Shown piece by piece: positions 41,344-49,946 of a stretch of 64,000 nt of DNA. Where the stretch lies: the NCBI RefSeq assembly GCF_000719335.1, contig NZ_JOGB01000058.1:1-64000 (forward strand), in the 5' to 3' direction. Numbering within the stretch: position 1 is the first letter of the stretch; each line of letters opens with the position of its first letter. Under the pieces are notes generated by a model. The model saw only the letters and a program-made list of their open reading frames with translations. It had not been told where the DNA came from and searched no databases. Position numbers and translations under genes: made by a program. The DNA is from Streptomyces sp. NRRL S-87. GTDB taxonomy: Bacteria > Actinomycetota > Actinomycetes > Streptomycetales > Streptomycetaceae.

Positions 41344-42345
41344 TCACGCCCCCGGCGCGGCGTCCGCGCCGCCCGCCACCGCCGCGGCGGTGAGGCGGGC
41401 GCCGAGCACCGCGGCGGCGTCCGCCAGGACCGCGGGGGAGCGCACCGCGAACGGCACGCCCGCCAGCGCCAGCCGCATCGCCACCCAGTCGGGCTGGTCG
41501 GACGTCGTGAACCGGAGCCGGCTGCGCCCGGGGTCCCCGGGCTCCGGCTCCGGCGTGCCCACCCAGTACGGCACCACAGTGGCCACCCGCTCCGCCGGCG
41601 CCTCGAAGACGACCTCCGCCCCGTACGGCGCCTGCCCCCGCCCCGACCGCATCGCCCGCTCCACGAACGCCAGCGCGTCCCCCATGGGCAGCTCCCGCGC
41701 CGCGAACCGGGCCCCCGTCCCGAACGGCTCGCGCACCCGGTCCACCCGGAACGTCCGCCAGTCCGCCCGCTCCAGGTCGTACGCCACCAGGTACCAGCGG
41801 CGCCCCGTCGAGACCAGTCGGTACGGCTCCACCAGCCGCTTCGAGCTCCGCCCGTCCCCCGCCTCGTACGCGAACCGCAGCCGCTCCCGCCCCGTCGCCG
41901 CGGCCGCGATGGACGTGAGCGTGTGCGGATCGATGCTCGCCCCGTCGCCGCGCGACAGCGCCGACGTGGCGGACTGCAGGGTGCTCACCCGGTGCCGCAG
42001 GCGCGACGGCAGCACCTGCTCGAGCTTCGCCAGGGCCCGTACGGACGCCTCCTCGACCCCCTCGATGGCGTGCCCGGCGCCGGCCCGCAGCCCCACCGCG
42101 ATCGCCACCGCCTCCTCGTCGTCCAGCACCAGCGGCGGCATCGCCGCCCCCGCCACCAGCCGGTATCCGCCGACGGCACCCTTGGACGCCTCCACCGGAT
42201 ATCCCAGCTCGCGCAGCCGGTCGATGTCCCGCCGGATGGTGCGGCCGCTCACCCCGAGCCGCTCGGCCAGCTCGCTGCCGGGCCATTCCCGGGGCGTCTG
42301 CAGGAGGGACAGCAGGGTCAGGAGGCGTGCGGGGGTGTCAGTCAT
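41344..42345 (-). CDS. YafY-type HTH-WYL transcriptional regulator
   Basis: A 333-residue regulator. An N-terminal HTH_11 domain (RLLTLLSLLQTPREWPGSELAERLGVSGRTIRRDIDRLRELGYPVE) is followed by a WYL ligand-sensing domain (RWYLVAYDLERADWRTFRVDRV) and a C-terminal WCX part. It is divergent from the DHA2 MFS gene (62-bp gap), which it probably represses or activates. Common in actinobacteria as a local efflux regulator. Confidence 0.9.
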   Translation of the reverse strand: MTDTPARLLTLLSLLQTPREWPGSELAERLGVSGRTIRRDIDRLRELGYPVEASKGAVGGYRLVAGAAMPPLVLDDEEAVAIAVGLRAGAGHAIEGVEEASVRALAKLEQVLPSRLRHRVSTLQSATSALSRGDGASIDPHTLTSIAAAATGRERLRFAYEAGDGRSSKRLVEPYRLVSTGRRWYLVAYDLERADWRTFRVDRVREPFGTGARFAARELPMGDALAFVERAMRSGRGQAPYGAEVVFEAPAERVATVVPYWVGTPEPEPGDPGRSRLRFTTSDQPDWVAMRLALAGVPFAVRSPAVLADAAAVLGARLTAAAVAGGADAAPGA

Positions 42346-42406
42346 GGACCCATTCTCGCGGTAAATAGGTCACGATCTGGCCTACTGCCGGGCTAGCGTT
42401 CCTCCC

Positions 42407-43960
42407 ATGACCAGCACCCAGAAGGAACAACAGCCCGCCGCGCCCGGGCCCGACCGCGATCCCGCCGACCCCATAGCCCCCTCCGCCGACCGGCGCCGCT
42501 GGTTCGCCCTCGCGATCGTCATGACCGCGGCGTTCATGGACCTCGTCGACGTCACGATCGTCAACATCGCCCTGCCCAGCATGAAGGCGGACATGGCCGC
42601 CTCCGACACGGCGATCCAGTGGATCACCGCCGGATATGCACTGGCCTTCGCCGCCGCCCTGATCACCGGCGGCCGTCTCGGTGACATCTACGGGCGCAAG
42701 CGCCTTTTCCTCGTCGGCATCGCCGGCTTCACCGCCGCGTCGGCGCTGTGCGGCCTGGCCGCCAACCCCGAGATGCTCGTCGCCTCCCGCCTCCTGCAGG
42801 GCGGCATGGCGGCCATGATGGTCCCGCAGGTGCTGGCGATCATCCACGTCACCTTCCCCGCCGAGGAGCGCGGCAAGGTGTTCGGCATGTTCGGCGCGGT
42901 CGTCGGCCTCGGTGCCGTCTCCGGCCCGATGCTGGGCGCGCTGCTCACCGAGTGGAACCTCTTCGGCCTCGAGTGGCGCCCGATCTTCCTGATCAACCTG
43001 CCCGTCGGCATCGCCGGCCTGCTGCTCGGCGCCAGGTTCATCCGGGAGTCCAAGGCCCCCGTCGCGCTGCGCCTCGACCTGGTCGGCGTCGTCCTGGTCA
43101 GCCTGGGCCTGGTCATGCTGATCTACCCGCTGACGCACGGCCGCGAGGCCGGCTGGCCGACGTGGGGCTTCGTCTCGATGGGCGCCACGCCGCTCGTCTT
43201 CGCCGCCTTCGTCGCGTACGAGAAGTACAAGACCCAGAAGGACGGCTCCCCGCTGGTCGAGCTCTCGCTCTTCCGCATCAAGAGCTTCGCGGGCGGCATC
43301 GCGGTCCAGCTGACCTTCGGCATCGCGACCGGCATCTTCTTCCTCTGCTGGACGCTCTACATGCAGCTCGGCCTCGGCTGGACCCCGCTGCACGCCGGTC
43401 TGACGGGCATCCCGTTCTCCCTGGCCGTCTCGGCCGCGGCCGGACTGTCCGTGCAGAAGCTCGTGCCGCGCTTCGGCCGCGGGGTGCTGCAGGCCGGTGC
43501 GCTGGTCATGGCCCTCGGCGTGCTGCTCTACATCTGGGAGGCCAACCGCTACGGCCTCGAGATCGCCTCCTGGCAGATGGCGCTCCCGCTGGTCGTCATG
43601 GGCGTGGGCATGGGCCTGATCGTGGCGCCGCTGACCGACGCCGTGCTCTCCGAGGTGCCGCGCGAGCACGCCGGCTCCGCGTCCGGTCTGATCAACACCA
43701 CGGGCCAGATGGGCAACGCGCTCGGCCTCGGCCTGGTCTCCGTCGTCTTCTTCACGATCGTCGACGACCGGCTTCCCGAGGCCGACCCCGCCCTGGCCTT
43801 CACGGACGCCTTCCAGAACGCGCTGTGGTACGTCATCGCGGTCCTCGCCCTGATCTTCGCGGTGATGTCCTTCCTCCCCCGCCACCAGCGACGCCCCGCC
43901 CCCGAGACGGCCGACGCCCCGCTGGACACCGCGGACGCCCCCACGAAGGTCCCGGCGTAA
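42407..43960 (+). CDS. DHA2-family MFS transporter
   Basis: A 517-residue protein with about 14 hydrophobic segments. FMDLVDVTIVNIALPSMKADM, GGRLGDIYGRKRLFL (motif A) and GAVVGLGAVSGPMLG (motif C) place it in the EmrB/QacA drug/proton antiporters. It is divergent from the WYL regulator, with only 61 bp between the starts, a standard regulator-pump pair. The substrate is unknown. Confidence 0.92.
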   Translation: MTSTQKEQQPAAPGPDRDPADPIAPSADRRRWFALAIVMTAAFMDLVDVTIVNIALPSMKADMAASDTAIQWITAGYALAFAAALITGGRLGDIYGRKRLFLVGIAGFTAASALCGLAANPEMLVASRLLQGGMAAMMVPQVLAIIHVTFPAEERGKVFGMFGAVVGLGAVSGPMLGALLTEWNLFGLEWRPIFLINLPVGIAGLLLGARFIRESKAPVALRLDLVGVVLVSLGLVMLIYPLTHGREAGWPTWGFVSMGATPLVFAAFVAYEKYKTQKDGSPLVELSLFRIKSFAGGIAVQLTFGIATGIFFLCWTLYMQLGLGWTPLHAGLTGIPFSLAVSAAAGLSVQKLVPRFGRGVLQAGALVMALGVLLYIWEANRYGLEIASWQMALPLVVMGVGMGLIVAPLTDAVLSEVPREHAGSASGLINTTGQMGNALGLGLVSVVFFTIVDDRLPEADPALAFTDAFQNALWYVIAVLALIFAVMSFLPRHQRRPAPETADAPLDTADAPTKVPA

Positions 43961-44301
43961 CCCTCCGGGCGCCCCGCGCCCACCCTCCCCGGGGCTCCGC
44001 CCCGGACCCCGCGCCTCGAACGCCAGCGAGGCTGGTCCTGCAGCCCCACCGCCCCGGACATGCCCGGGGCGGATGCAGAACCCAGCCCGCGCGGCGTTCG
44101 AGCGCACCCGGCGCGGAGCGCCTGGGGTTTTCGGGCGGAGCTCGGCGAGCCCGGGTTGCTGGTCGCTGAGCGGGCGATGCCAGCCCGCGCGGCGTTTGAG
44201 CGCACCCGGCGCGCAGCGCCCGGGTTTCCCGGGCGGAGCCCGGCGGGGCGGCGTCTGTGGTCGCAAGCCACAGTTGCGACCGGCACGGGAGCCGCACACG
44301 C
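43961..44301. repeat. Intergenic region with Streptomyces-type dispersed repeats
   Basis: A 341-bp gap. A small hairpin, CCGGGGC-TCC-GCCCCGG (43989-44005), may end the MFS transcript. A unit of about 65 bp beginning CAGCCCGCGCGGCGTTCGAG (44083) recurs at 44181 with a few changes, and an inverted relative, CTCGAACGCCAGCGAGGCTGG, is at about 44014-44034. The GGCGTTTGAG core is common in Streptomyces intergenic regions. No gene is seen. Confidence 0.75.
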
Positions 44302-45417
44302 ATGATCCTCACCGTCACGCCCAACCCCTCCCTGGACCGCACCTACGAGGTTCCGGCCCTGACCCGCGGCACCCTGCACCGCGCCACCGCCGACCGGGTC
44401 GAGCCCGGAGGCAAAGGCGTCAACGTCTCCCGCGCCGTCGCCGCCGCGGGCGGCCGCACCATCGCCGTCCTCCCGCTCGGCGGCGCCCCCGGCGCGCTCG
44501 TCGGGGAGCTCCTCGGCGCCCAGGGCATCGACGTGACCGCGGTGAGCATCGCCGGCAACACCCGCTCCAACATCGCCGTCGTCGAACCCGACGCCACCCT
44601 CACCAAGATCAACGCACTGGGTCCGGAGCTGACCCCCACCGAGGCCGCCCTGCTCCTCGACAGCGTGCGCGCCCAGGCGCCCGCCGCGGACTGGATCGCC
44701 TGCTGCGGCAGCCTGCCGCGCGGACTGCCGCAGGAGTGGTACGCCGACCTCATCGCGGTCGCCCACGACGCGGGCGCCCGCGTCGCACTGGACACCTCGG
44801 GCCCCGCGCTGCTGGCGGCCCTCCCGGCCGGCCCCGACCTGGTCAAGCCGAACGCGGCGGAGCTCGCCGAGGCGGTCGGCCGCCCGCTCGCCACCGTGGG
44901 CGAGGCCGCACAGGCGGCCCGCGAGCTCCGGCACCGGGGCGCCCGGGCGGTGCTCGCCAGCCTCGGCGCCGCCGGGCAACTGCTCGTCGACGCGACGGGC
45001 ACGTACTACGGATACGCCCGCGTGGACGCCGTCCGCAGCGTCGTCGGCGCCGGCGACGCGGCCCTGGCCGGCTTCCTGCTCGCGACCGCCGCGCCGGCCG
45101 CCGGGACCGCCGCGCCGGCCGCCGGGACCGCCGCGCCGGCCGCCGGGACCGCCGCGCCGGCAGCCGCGACCGAGGCCACCGCCGCGACCGACGCCGACGC
45201 CGTCGCCGGGACCGACGCCGGGCCCACCGGACCGGGGCCGGGCTCCGACCCGGCGGCCGCACTCGCCTCCGCGCTCGCCTCCGCCCTCGCGCACGGCGCC
45301 GCCGCGGTCGGCCTGCCGGGCAGCGCGATGCCCACTCCCGCCGACCTCGACCCGTCCGCGGTCACCGTCGTGACGCCCCCGGACGACATCCCCGCGGACC
45401 GCCCCCTGGACCACTGA
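44302..45417 (+). CDS. fruK: 1-phosphofructokinase (PfkB family) with repeat insertion
   Basis: A 371-residue kinase. MILTVTPNPSLDRTYEV at the N-terminus and the GGKGVNVSRAVAAAGG motif are those of FruK/LacC-type sugar-phosphate kinases; the catalytic Asp is in VVGAGDAALAGFLLA. It should phosphorylate fructose-1-phosphate. Unlike typical members of about 310 residues, it carries a low-complexity segment after the catalytic motif with four AAPAAGT-like repeats encoded by a 21-bp tandem repeat. No FruR or PTS gene is adjacent, so 1-phosphotagatose or other substrates are possible. Confidence 0.83.
   Translation: MILTVTPNPSLDRTYEVPALTRGTLHRATADRVEPGGKGVNVSRAVAAAGGRTIAVLPLGGAPGALVGELLGAQGIDVTAVSIAGNTRSNIAVVEPDATLTKINALGPELTPTEAALLLDSVRAQAPAADWIACCGSLPRGLPQEWYADLIAVAHDAGARVALDTSGPALLAALPAGPDLVKPNAAELAEAVGRPLATVGEAAQAARELRHRGARAVLASLGAAGQLLVDATGTYYGYARVDAVRSVVGAGDAALAGFLLATAAPAAGTAAPAAGTAAPAAGTAAPAAATEATAATDADAVAGTDAGPTGPGPGSDPAAALASALASALAHGAAAVGLPGSAMPTPADLDPSAVTVVTPPDDIPADRPLDH
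45085..45168 (+). repeat. 21-bp tandem repeat x4 within the phosphofructokinase gene
   Basis: Four units of ACCGCCGCGCCGGCCGCCGGG-type sequence (the last diverged), encoding Thr-Ala-Ala-Pro-Ala-Ala-Gly. In-frame and likely length-variable. Confidence 0.9.
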
Positions 45418-45427
45418 CCCGCACCGG

Positions 45428-45493
45428 CACCCGGGCCCACCCCTTACCGCACCCGGGCCCACCCCTTACCGCACCCGCGCCCACCCCTTACCG
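45428..45493. repeat. 22-bp tandem repeat x3 at the 3' end of the DUF6227-like gene
   Basis: Three units of CACCCGGGCCCACCCCTTACCG-type sequence (45428, 45450, 45472), with part of a fourth. The last full unit contains the stop codon of the leftward gene. The other units lie between the two convergent genes. Confidence 0.85.
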
Positions 45494-46333
45494 CACCCGG
45501 GCCCGCACCTCCATCGCCTCCCGGGCCGCCCGCTCGCTCGCGTAGACCTCGCACATGTGCCGCCCGTCGGGCGTGGCCGTGTGCTCCACCTCCCACAGGC
45601 TGCACTCCGTACCGTCCAGCAGCACGAAGGCGTGCTCGTACAGGGTGAAGCCGGCGTCGCGGCCGTCCGCCAGGCACTGCCGGCTCCCGAAGGCCTGCGT
45701 GATCTGGTGCGCGTACGCAGAGGTCAGCAGCCGGGCGACCGCCGGCCCCGGCCGGTCCGCGTTCTCCGCCCGGCGCAGGACCCGGCGCGCGTGGTCCGCC
45801 GAGTCGTCCACCGCGTACATCCGGCGCTGCCGCGGCAGGCTCGGCCGCGCGAACAGGGCGCCCAGCACCGCCAGATCGTGCTCCGGGCCGTCGTCGGCCG
45901 CCAGCGCCGCGTACGCCGCGAGGTCCGCGGCCGAGAGGTCGTACTCCTCGCCGACCAGCCGGTCCACGGCCAGGCCCAGCTCCTCCTTGTCCGCGAACAC
46001 CTCGTGCCGCAGGGCGCTCGCCCCGGGCGCGCGGTGGGCCAGCTCCCACAGCGAGACCGCCTCGCCGTCCGCCAGCAGGTAGGTGTGCCGGTACGCCTCG
46101 TGGTGCAGCCCGGTGACGGAGCTGTGGTGCGAGGAGTGCAGCGCGGAGCTGTGCGCGAGCGCCGTGCCGATGCGCTCGACCAACTGGTCGGGGAGGTCGA
46201 AGGAGTTCAGGGCGCGGCCCAGGAGTCGCTCGAGGTGGGCCTCGGTTGTCTCGTACGGATCGCTCAACGTGGTCTCCAGGCCGTCGCAGCTAGTCACTTC
46301 ACGGATGCTCAACGTAGCCCCTGGGGCCGACAT
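45488..46333 (-). CDS. DUF6227-like conserved Streptomyces protein
   Basis: A 281-residue soluble protein. It has two related halves: HTYLLADGEAVSLWELAHR and YEHAFVLLDGTECSLWEVEHT, each followed by a MYAVD/CEVYAS-type strand. I believe it is the actinobacterial DUF6227 family; no catalytic motif is visible and the function is unknown. The start is set at MSAPGATLSIREV. It is convergent with the phosphofructokinase gene. No membrane segment or signal peptide. Confidence 0.7.
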   Translation of the reverse strand: MSAPGATLSIREVTSCDGLETTLSDPYETTEAHLERLLGRALNSFDLPDQLVERIGTALAHSSALHSSHHSSVTGLHHEAYRHTYLLADGEAVSLWELAHRAPGASALRHEVFADKEELGLAVDRLVGEEYDLSAADLAAYAALAADDGPEHDLAVLGALFARPSLPRQRRMYAVDDSADHARRVLRRAENADRPGPAVARLLTSAYAHQITQAFGSRQCLADGRDAGFTLYEHAFVLLDGTECSLWEVEHTATPDGRHMCEVYASERAAREAMEVRARVR

Positions 46334-46438
46334 CCCGCCCGGGTAATCGAAAGACGTACGGCGCCCCCGCCGGGTTCCCGCCACCCGGGCGCACCGTCCC
46401 GGCCACCGTCTCCGCAGGTCGCCGCGCCGCCGCCGGCG

Positions 46439-47476
46439 TCAGTACAGGTCCCGGTACGCCGGGAACACCCCGCCCGGCCCGTCCACCCCCTCGGCCGCCA
46501 GCACCGCCCGCACCACCGCCCGCGCCAGCACGTCCGCGCCCGCCGCGAGCACCGCGTTGTACTCGTCCAGGTCCTCCGCCGGCCGTTCGCCGGCCGACAG
46601 GGCGAAGACCGTGTCCCCGTCGTGCATGAGGTGCACCGGCCGCACCGCCCGCGCCAGCCCGTCGTGCGCGGTGCCCGCCAGCTTGCGGGCCTGCGCCCGG
46701 GTCAGCCGGGCGTCCGTGCCGACCACGGCGAGCGTCGTGTTGAGCGGCGGCCGTACGAACCCGGCGGCGCGCTCCCGCGTCTCCTCCCGCGCCCGCTCCA
46801 GCCGGGCCAGCGCCGCCGCGTGCACCGCCTCGGCCGGGTACGCGATCCGCCCCTCGTGCATGCGCCCGTACAGCACCCCGGTCGCCGGATCGAGTACCGA
46901 GCCGACCGCGTTGACGACCACCAGCGCGCCCACGGTCGTCCCGGACGCCAGCCGGACGCTCGCCGACCCGGTACCGCCCTTCAGCCCCCCGGCCACCGCG
47001 CCGGCGCCCGCGCCCACCGAGCCCTGCGCCACCCGCGCGCCCACCGCCGAGGCGGCCGCCGCCGTCACCGCGGCCCGCCCCAGGGCGGCGTCGGGCCGGG
47101 CCCGCCAGTCGCCGCCCCGGCCGAGGTCGAACAGCGCCGCGGCGGGCACCACCGGCACCACCTGCCCCGGCTCCGGTCCGACCGGCACCCCGCGCCCCTG
47201 CTCCTCCAGCCAGGCCATCACCCCGGAGGCCGCGTCCAGCCCGTACGCGCTCCCGCCGGTCAGCACCACCGCGTCCACCCGCTGCACCAGGGCCAGCGGG
47301 TCGAGCGCGTCCGTCTCGCGGGTGCCGGGGCCGCCGCCGCGCACGTCCACGGCGGCCACCGCGCCGCCCTCGGGCGCGAGGACCACCGTGGTCCCCGACA
47401 GCGCGCCCGGCCCGGTCAGTTCGGCGTGCCCGACCCGCAGCCCCGCCACATCCGTCAGTGCGTCTACCCGGTCCAT
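46439..47476 (-). CDS. P1-family (DmpA/NylC-like) self-processing N-terminal-nucleophile peptidase
   Basis: A 345-residue protein. VAGLRVGHAEL, GGSAYGLDAASGVMAWLEEQGRG and VGAGAGAVAGGLKGG are hallmarks of the P1 family. The likely autocleavage site is before the Thr in RPPLNTTLAVV, which becomes the N-terminal nucleophile. Members act as aminopeptidases or cyclic-amide/oligomer hydrolases. Divergent from the VKOR gene; a stand-alone housekeeping-type gene here. Confidence 0.87.
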   Translation of the reverse strand: MDRVDALTDVAGLRVGHAELTGPGALSGTTVVLAPEGGAVAAVDVRGGGPGTRETDALDPLALVQRVDAVVLTGGSAYGLDAASGVMAWLEEQGRGVPVGPEPGQVVPVVPAAALFDLGRGGDWRARPDAALGRAAVTAAAASAVGARVAQGSVGAGAGAVAGGLKGGTGSASVRLASGTTVGALVVVNAVGSVLDPATGVLYGRMHEGRIAYPAEAVHAAALARLERAREETRERAAGFVRPPLNTTLAVVGTDARLTRAQARKLAGTAHDGLARAVRPVHLMHDGDTVFALSAGERPAEDLDEYNAVLAAGADVLARAVVRAVLAAEGVDGPGGVFPAYRDLY

Positions 47477-47563
47477 GCGTCATCCGTACCAGTTCTCGTC
47501 AACTTCCGCCCCGGCGGGCGGGTTTGGCGGGGGTTCATCATGGAATGCGGGAGTATGAGGCGC

Positions 47564-48211
47564 ATGGCAACGAACACGACGGGCGAGGCCGTCCCGCGCC
47601 AGCAGGGCCGGCCCCGCACCCGACCTGACACCGAAGCGCCTCCCGCGGAACGGGGGTTGGCCTGGCTGCTGGCCGCCACCGGCGCCGCCGGGGTGCTGGC
47701 CTCCTGGGTCATCACCCTCGACAAGTTCCTGCTGCTGGAGGACCCGGACTTCAAGCCGGCCTGCAGCCTGAACCCCGTGGTCTCGTGCGGCAACGTCATG
47801 CAGAGCGAGCAGGCCGCCGCCTTCGGCTTCCCCAACCCGATGCTGGGCCTCGTCGCGTACGGCGTGGTCGTCTGCGTCGCCGTGGGCATGCTGGCCGGCG
47901 CCCGCTACCGGGGCTGGTTCTGGCTGGGCCTGTCGGCCGGCCAGCTCTTCGGGACGTCCTTCTGCGCGTGGCTCATGTTCCAGTCCCTGTACCGGATCAA
48001 CGCCCTGTGCCTGTGGTGCTGCCTGGCCTGGGTGGCGACCCTGCTGATGTTCTGGTTCACGCTCGCCCGGAACGTCCGCACCGGGGTGCTGCCCGCCCCG
48101 CGCTGGCTCCGGGGCTTCTTCGGGGAGTTCCCCTGGGTCGCGCCGGTCCTGCACGTCGGGGTCATCGGGATGCTGATCCTGACCCGCTGGTGGGACTTCT
48201 GGATCGGCTGA
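47564..48211 (+). CDS. Vitamin K epoxide reductase (VKOR)-family membrane protein
   Basis: A 215-residue protein with about four or five transmembrane segments. The VKOR loop Cys pair is in KPACSLNPVVSCGNVM, and the active-site CxxC is CLWC in ALCLWCCLAW. It oxidises DsbA-like proteins using quinones, supporting disulfide formation in exported proteins. That fits its place beside the chaplin genes, whose products contain disulfide-forming Cys, but the link is inference. The start at 47564 has GGGAG about 10 bases upstream; a Met at 47555 is also in frame. Confidence 0.9.
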   Translation: MATNTTGEAVPRQQGRPRTRPDTEAPPAERGLAWLLAATGAAGVLASWVITLDKFLLLEDPDFKPACSLNPVVSCGNVMQSEQAAAFGFPNPMLGLVAYGVVVCVAVGMLAGARYRGWFWLGLSAGQLFGTSFCAWLMFQSLYRINALCLWCCLAWVATLLMFWFTLARNVRTGVLPAPRWLRGFFGEFPWVAPVLHVGVIGMLILTRWWDFWIG

Positions 48212-48260
48212 ACCGCCCGTCCCCTTCCGGTGCTTCCCCTGTGACGACTACAACGACGGG

Positions 48261-48289
48261 ACCCCCGGCGGCTGGTGGCCGCCGGGGGT
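48261..48289. terminator. Bidirectional terminator between VKOR and rodlin genes
   Basis: ACCCCCGGCGGC pairs with GCCGCCGGGGGT around TGGTG: a 12-bp perfect stem between the convergent genes. Confidence 0.85.
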
Positions 48290-48343
48290 CCTGCACATCG
48301 CTCCACGGGCGTCACGGGCCCGGACGGGGAGAGGGAGCGGAGA

Positions 48344-48619
48344 TCAGCTGCCCACCGCGCCGTTGCCGGAGAGCACCGGGATGTTGTCCAGGATGTGCGA
48401 GAGCGGCTCGTCGCCCTTGGCCTGGGTCGAGTTCTCGGTGCACTGCTGGGTCAGGTCGCCGGCGGTCTTCTGGTTGCCGTAGATCTGCTGGGCACCGTTG
48501 CCGTTGACGGTGTTGATCCCGTTGTCGTTGCCGATGGCCATCGCCGGGGCGGCGACGGCGGCGCCGGCGCCGACCACGGCGGCGGTGGCGGCAGCGGTGG
48601 CCATAATCTTCTTGAGCAT
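48344..48619 (-). CDS. Rodlin protein (short form)
   Basis: A 91-residue secreted protein. The signal peptide KKIMATAAATAAVVGAGAAVAAPAMA is followed by [22 protein letters not shown] and the C-terminal [27 protein letters not shown], characteristic of rodlins that arrange chaplin fibrils into rodlets on aerial hyphae and spores. S. coelicolor RdlA and RdlB precursors are about 130 residues, so this one lacks some 40 residues in the middle. AGGA lies 7 bases before the start. A second, broken copy is at 52772-53021. Confidence 0.87.
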   Translation of the reverse strand: MLKKIMATAAATAAVVGAGAAVAAPAMAIGNDNGINTVNGNGAQQIYGNQKTAGDLTQQCTENSTQAKGDEPLSHILDNIPVLSGNGAVGS

Positions 48620-48798
48620 GGGGTGATCCTTTTGTCGCACGAGTGCCCGCTAGTGGAGCGCCCTGATCAACTGGGCCCGGCGGGGGTTGGTTCCGCTGCT
48701 TCACTCAAACGGCCCGTGCGCATTGCGCTCTGTAGACGCGGATCTCACGGTGGGTGATGGGGGATTCGTCCCGATCGCAGTCCATCGAAGGAACACCC

Positions 48799-49470
48799 AT
48801 GCACCCCAAGAAGGCGCCCCGCGTCCTGGTCCCGTCCGCGCTGTGCGCCGCCCTGTTGTTCGGCGCGGCCGCGCCCGCGGGCGCGGCGTCCGGTGACGAC
48901 ACCGCCGCCGCGTTCCGCAGCCGCCTCACCGACTCCACCGCCCACCGGCGCCCGACGGCCGGCGAGGTCGGCCAACGCCTCGCGGCCGTACGGGAGGTGG
49001 AGGACCAGATCGAGCGGCGGATCGAGCAGAAGGCCGACGAGCGCGCGGAGGCGGGTGCGGAGGACCGGTCGGCGGCGGCCGTCCAGGCCGGCCCGGTCGA
49101 CGACCTGCTCGCCGGTCTGACGAAGACCCTCGGCGACCTGCTCGGCTCCCTCACCGGCCTGCTCGGGGGGATCAAGCTCCCGCCGATCGAGCTGCCGAAG
49201 CTGCCCGACCTGCCCATCGAGCTGCCGAAGCTTCCGATCGAGCTGCCCAAGCTTCCGATCGAACTGCCCAAGCTGCCCGTCGAGGTCCCCAAGCTCCCCG
49301 ACCTCCCGGTGGAGGTTCCGAAGCTCCCCGTCGACCCGCCCGCCCTCCCGGACCTCCCCGTCGATCCGCCGAAGCTCCCGGACCTGCCGGCGGGCGCCCC
49401 GGACCTGCCGGTGGACGTCCCCGAACTGCCGGTGGAGGCACCGGGCCTGGAGGTGCCCGAGCTCCCGTGA
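48799..49470 (+). CDS. Secreted protein with Pro-rich heptad-like repeats
   Basis: A 223-residue protein. A signal peptide (RVLVPSALCAALLFGAAAPAGAAS) precedes a helical, charged section (RLAAVREVEDQIERRIEQKADERAE), then LLAGLTKTLGDLLGSLTGLLGG, then about 90 residues of repeated LPKLPxxxPIE/V units (PIELPKLP, PVEVPKLP, PVDPPALP). No anchor is visible. The repeats suggest an extended cell-surface or sheath polypeptide. AGGAA sits 6 bases before the start. I do not recognise the family. It lies among the chaplin and rodlin genes. Confidence 0.8.
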   Translation: MHPKKAPRVLVPSALCAALLFGAAAPAGAASGDDTAAAFRSRLTDSTAHRRPTAGEVGQRLAAVREVEDQIERRIEQKADERAEAGAEDRSAAAVQAGPVDDLLAGLTKTLGDLLGSLTGLLGGIKLPPIELPKLPDLPIELPKLPIELPKLPIELPKLPVEVPKLPDLPVEVPKLPVDPPALPDLPVDPPKLPDLPAGAPDLPVDVPELPVEAPGLEVPELP

Positions 49471-49478
49471 GCCCCCCG

Positions 49479-49517
49479 CGGTCGCGGGCCCCGGATCCGC
49501 TCCGGGGGCCGCGACCG
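49479..49517 (+). terminator. Terminator after the Pro-rich secreted protein
   Basis: A 17-bp stem with one mismatch (49479-49495 with 49501-49517) and a 5-base loop, 8 bp after the stop. Confidence 0.8.
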
Positions 49518-49650
49518 TGCATGTGGTTACGACTAATGGGCTGAACAGGGCGAGTTGGGGACCGACCCGTGTCGTTTCGCCGCGCCGCACCGTTTCGTTC
49601 GGTGTGAGCCCCGGATCGGGGCGGATCATCGAACAGAAGGTGCACTTCCC

Positions 49651-49890
49651 ATGAACTCTGCCAAGAAGGCCGCTCTGGTCCTGGCCTCCGCCGGTCTCGC
49701 CGCGGGTGCGGCCGCCGGCTCCGCCGTCGCCGACTCCCAGGCGGATGGCGCTGCCGTGGGCTCCCCCGGCGTGCTGTCGGGCAACCTGGTCCAGGTCCCG
49801 GTCCACGTCCCGGTCAACGTCTGCGGCAACACCGTGAACGTGATCGCGGGCCTCAACCCGGCGTTCGGCAACGTCTGCGTCAACGACTGA
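49651..49890 (+). CDS. Short chaplin
   Basis: A 79-residue precursor. After the signal peptide (LVLASAGLAAGAAAGSAVA) it is one chaplin domain: SPGVLSGNLVQVPVHVPVNVCGNTVNVIAGLNPAFGNVCVND, with the two conserved Cys. Short chaplins are secreted and self-assemble into amyloid fibres that make aerial hyphae hydrophobic. It has its own 14-bp-stem terminator at 49914-49946. One of four chaplin genes in this block. Confidence 0.95.
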   Translation: MNSAKKAALVLASAGLAAGAAAGSAVADSQADGAAVGSPGVLSGNLVQVPVHVPVNVCGNTVNVIAGLNPAFGNVCVND

Positions 49891-49913
49891 CGCAGCGGCC
49901 CGCTCGGCTCCCC

Positions 49914-49946
49914 GAGGCGCCCCCGGCTTCCGGCCGGGGGCGCCTC
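49914..49946 (+). terminator. Terminator after the short chaplin
   Basis: GAGGCGCCCCCGGC pairs with GCCGGGGGCGCCTC around TTCCG, 24 bp past the stop. Confidence 0.85.

Noticed and set aside
45557..48211. 884-codon frame ending in the VKOR protein
   Set aside because: The upstream part is antisense to the DUF6227-like and P1 peptidase genes; only the last 215 codons are a recognisable protein.
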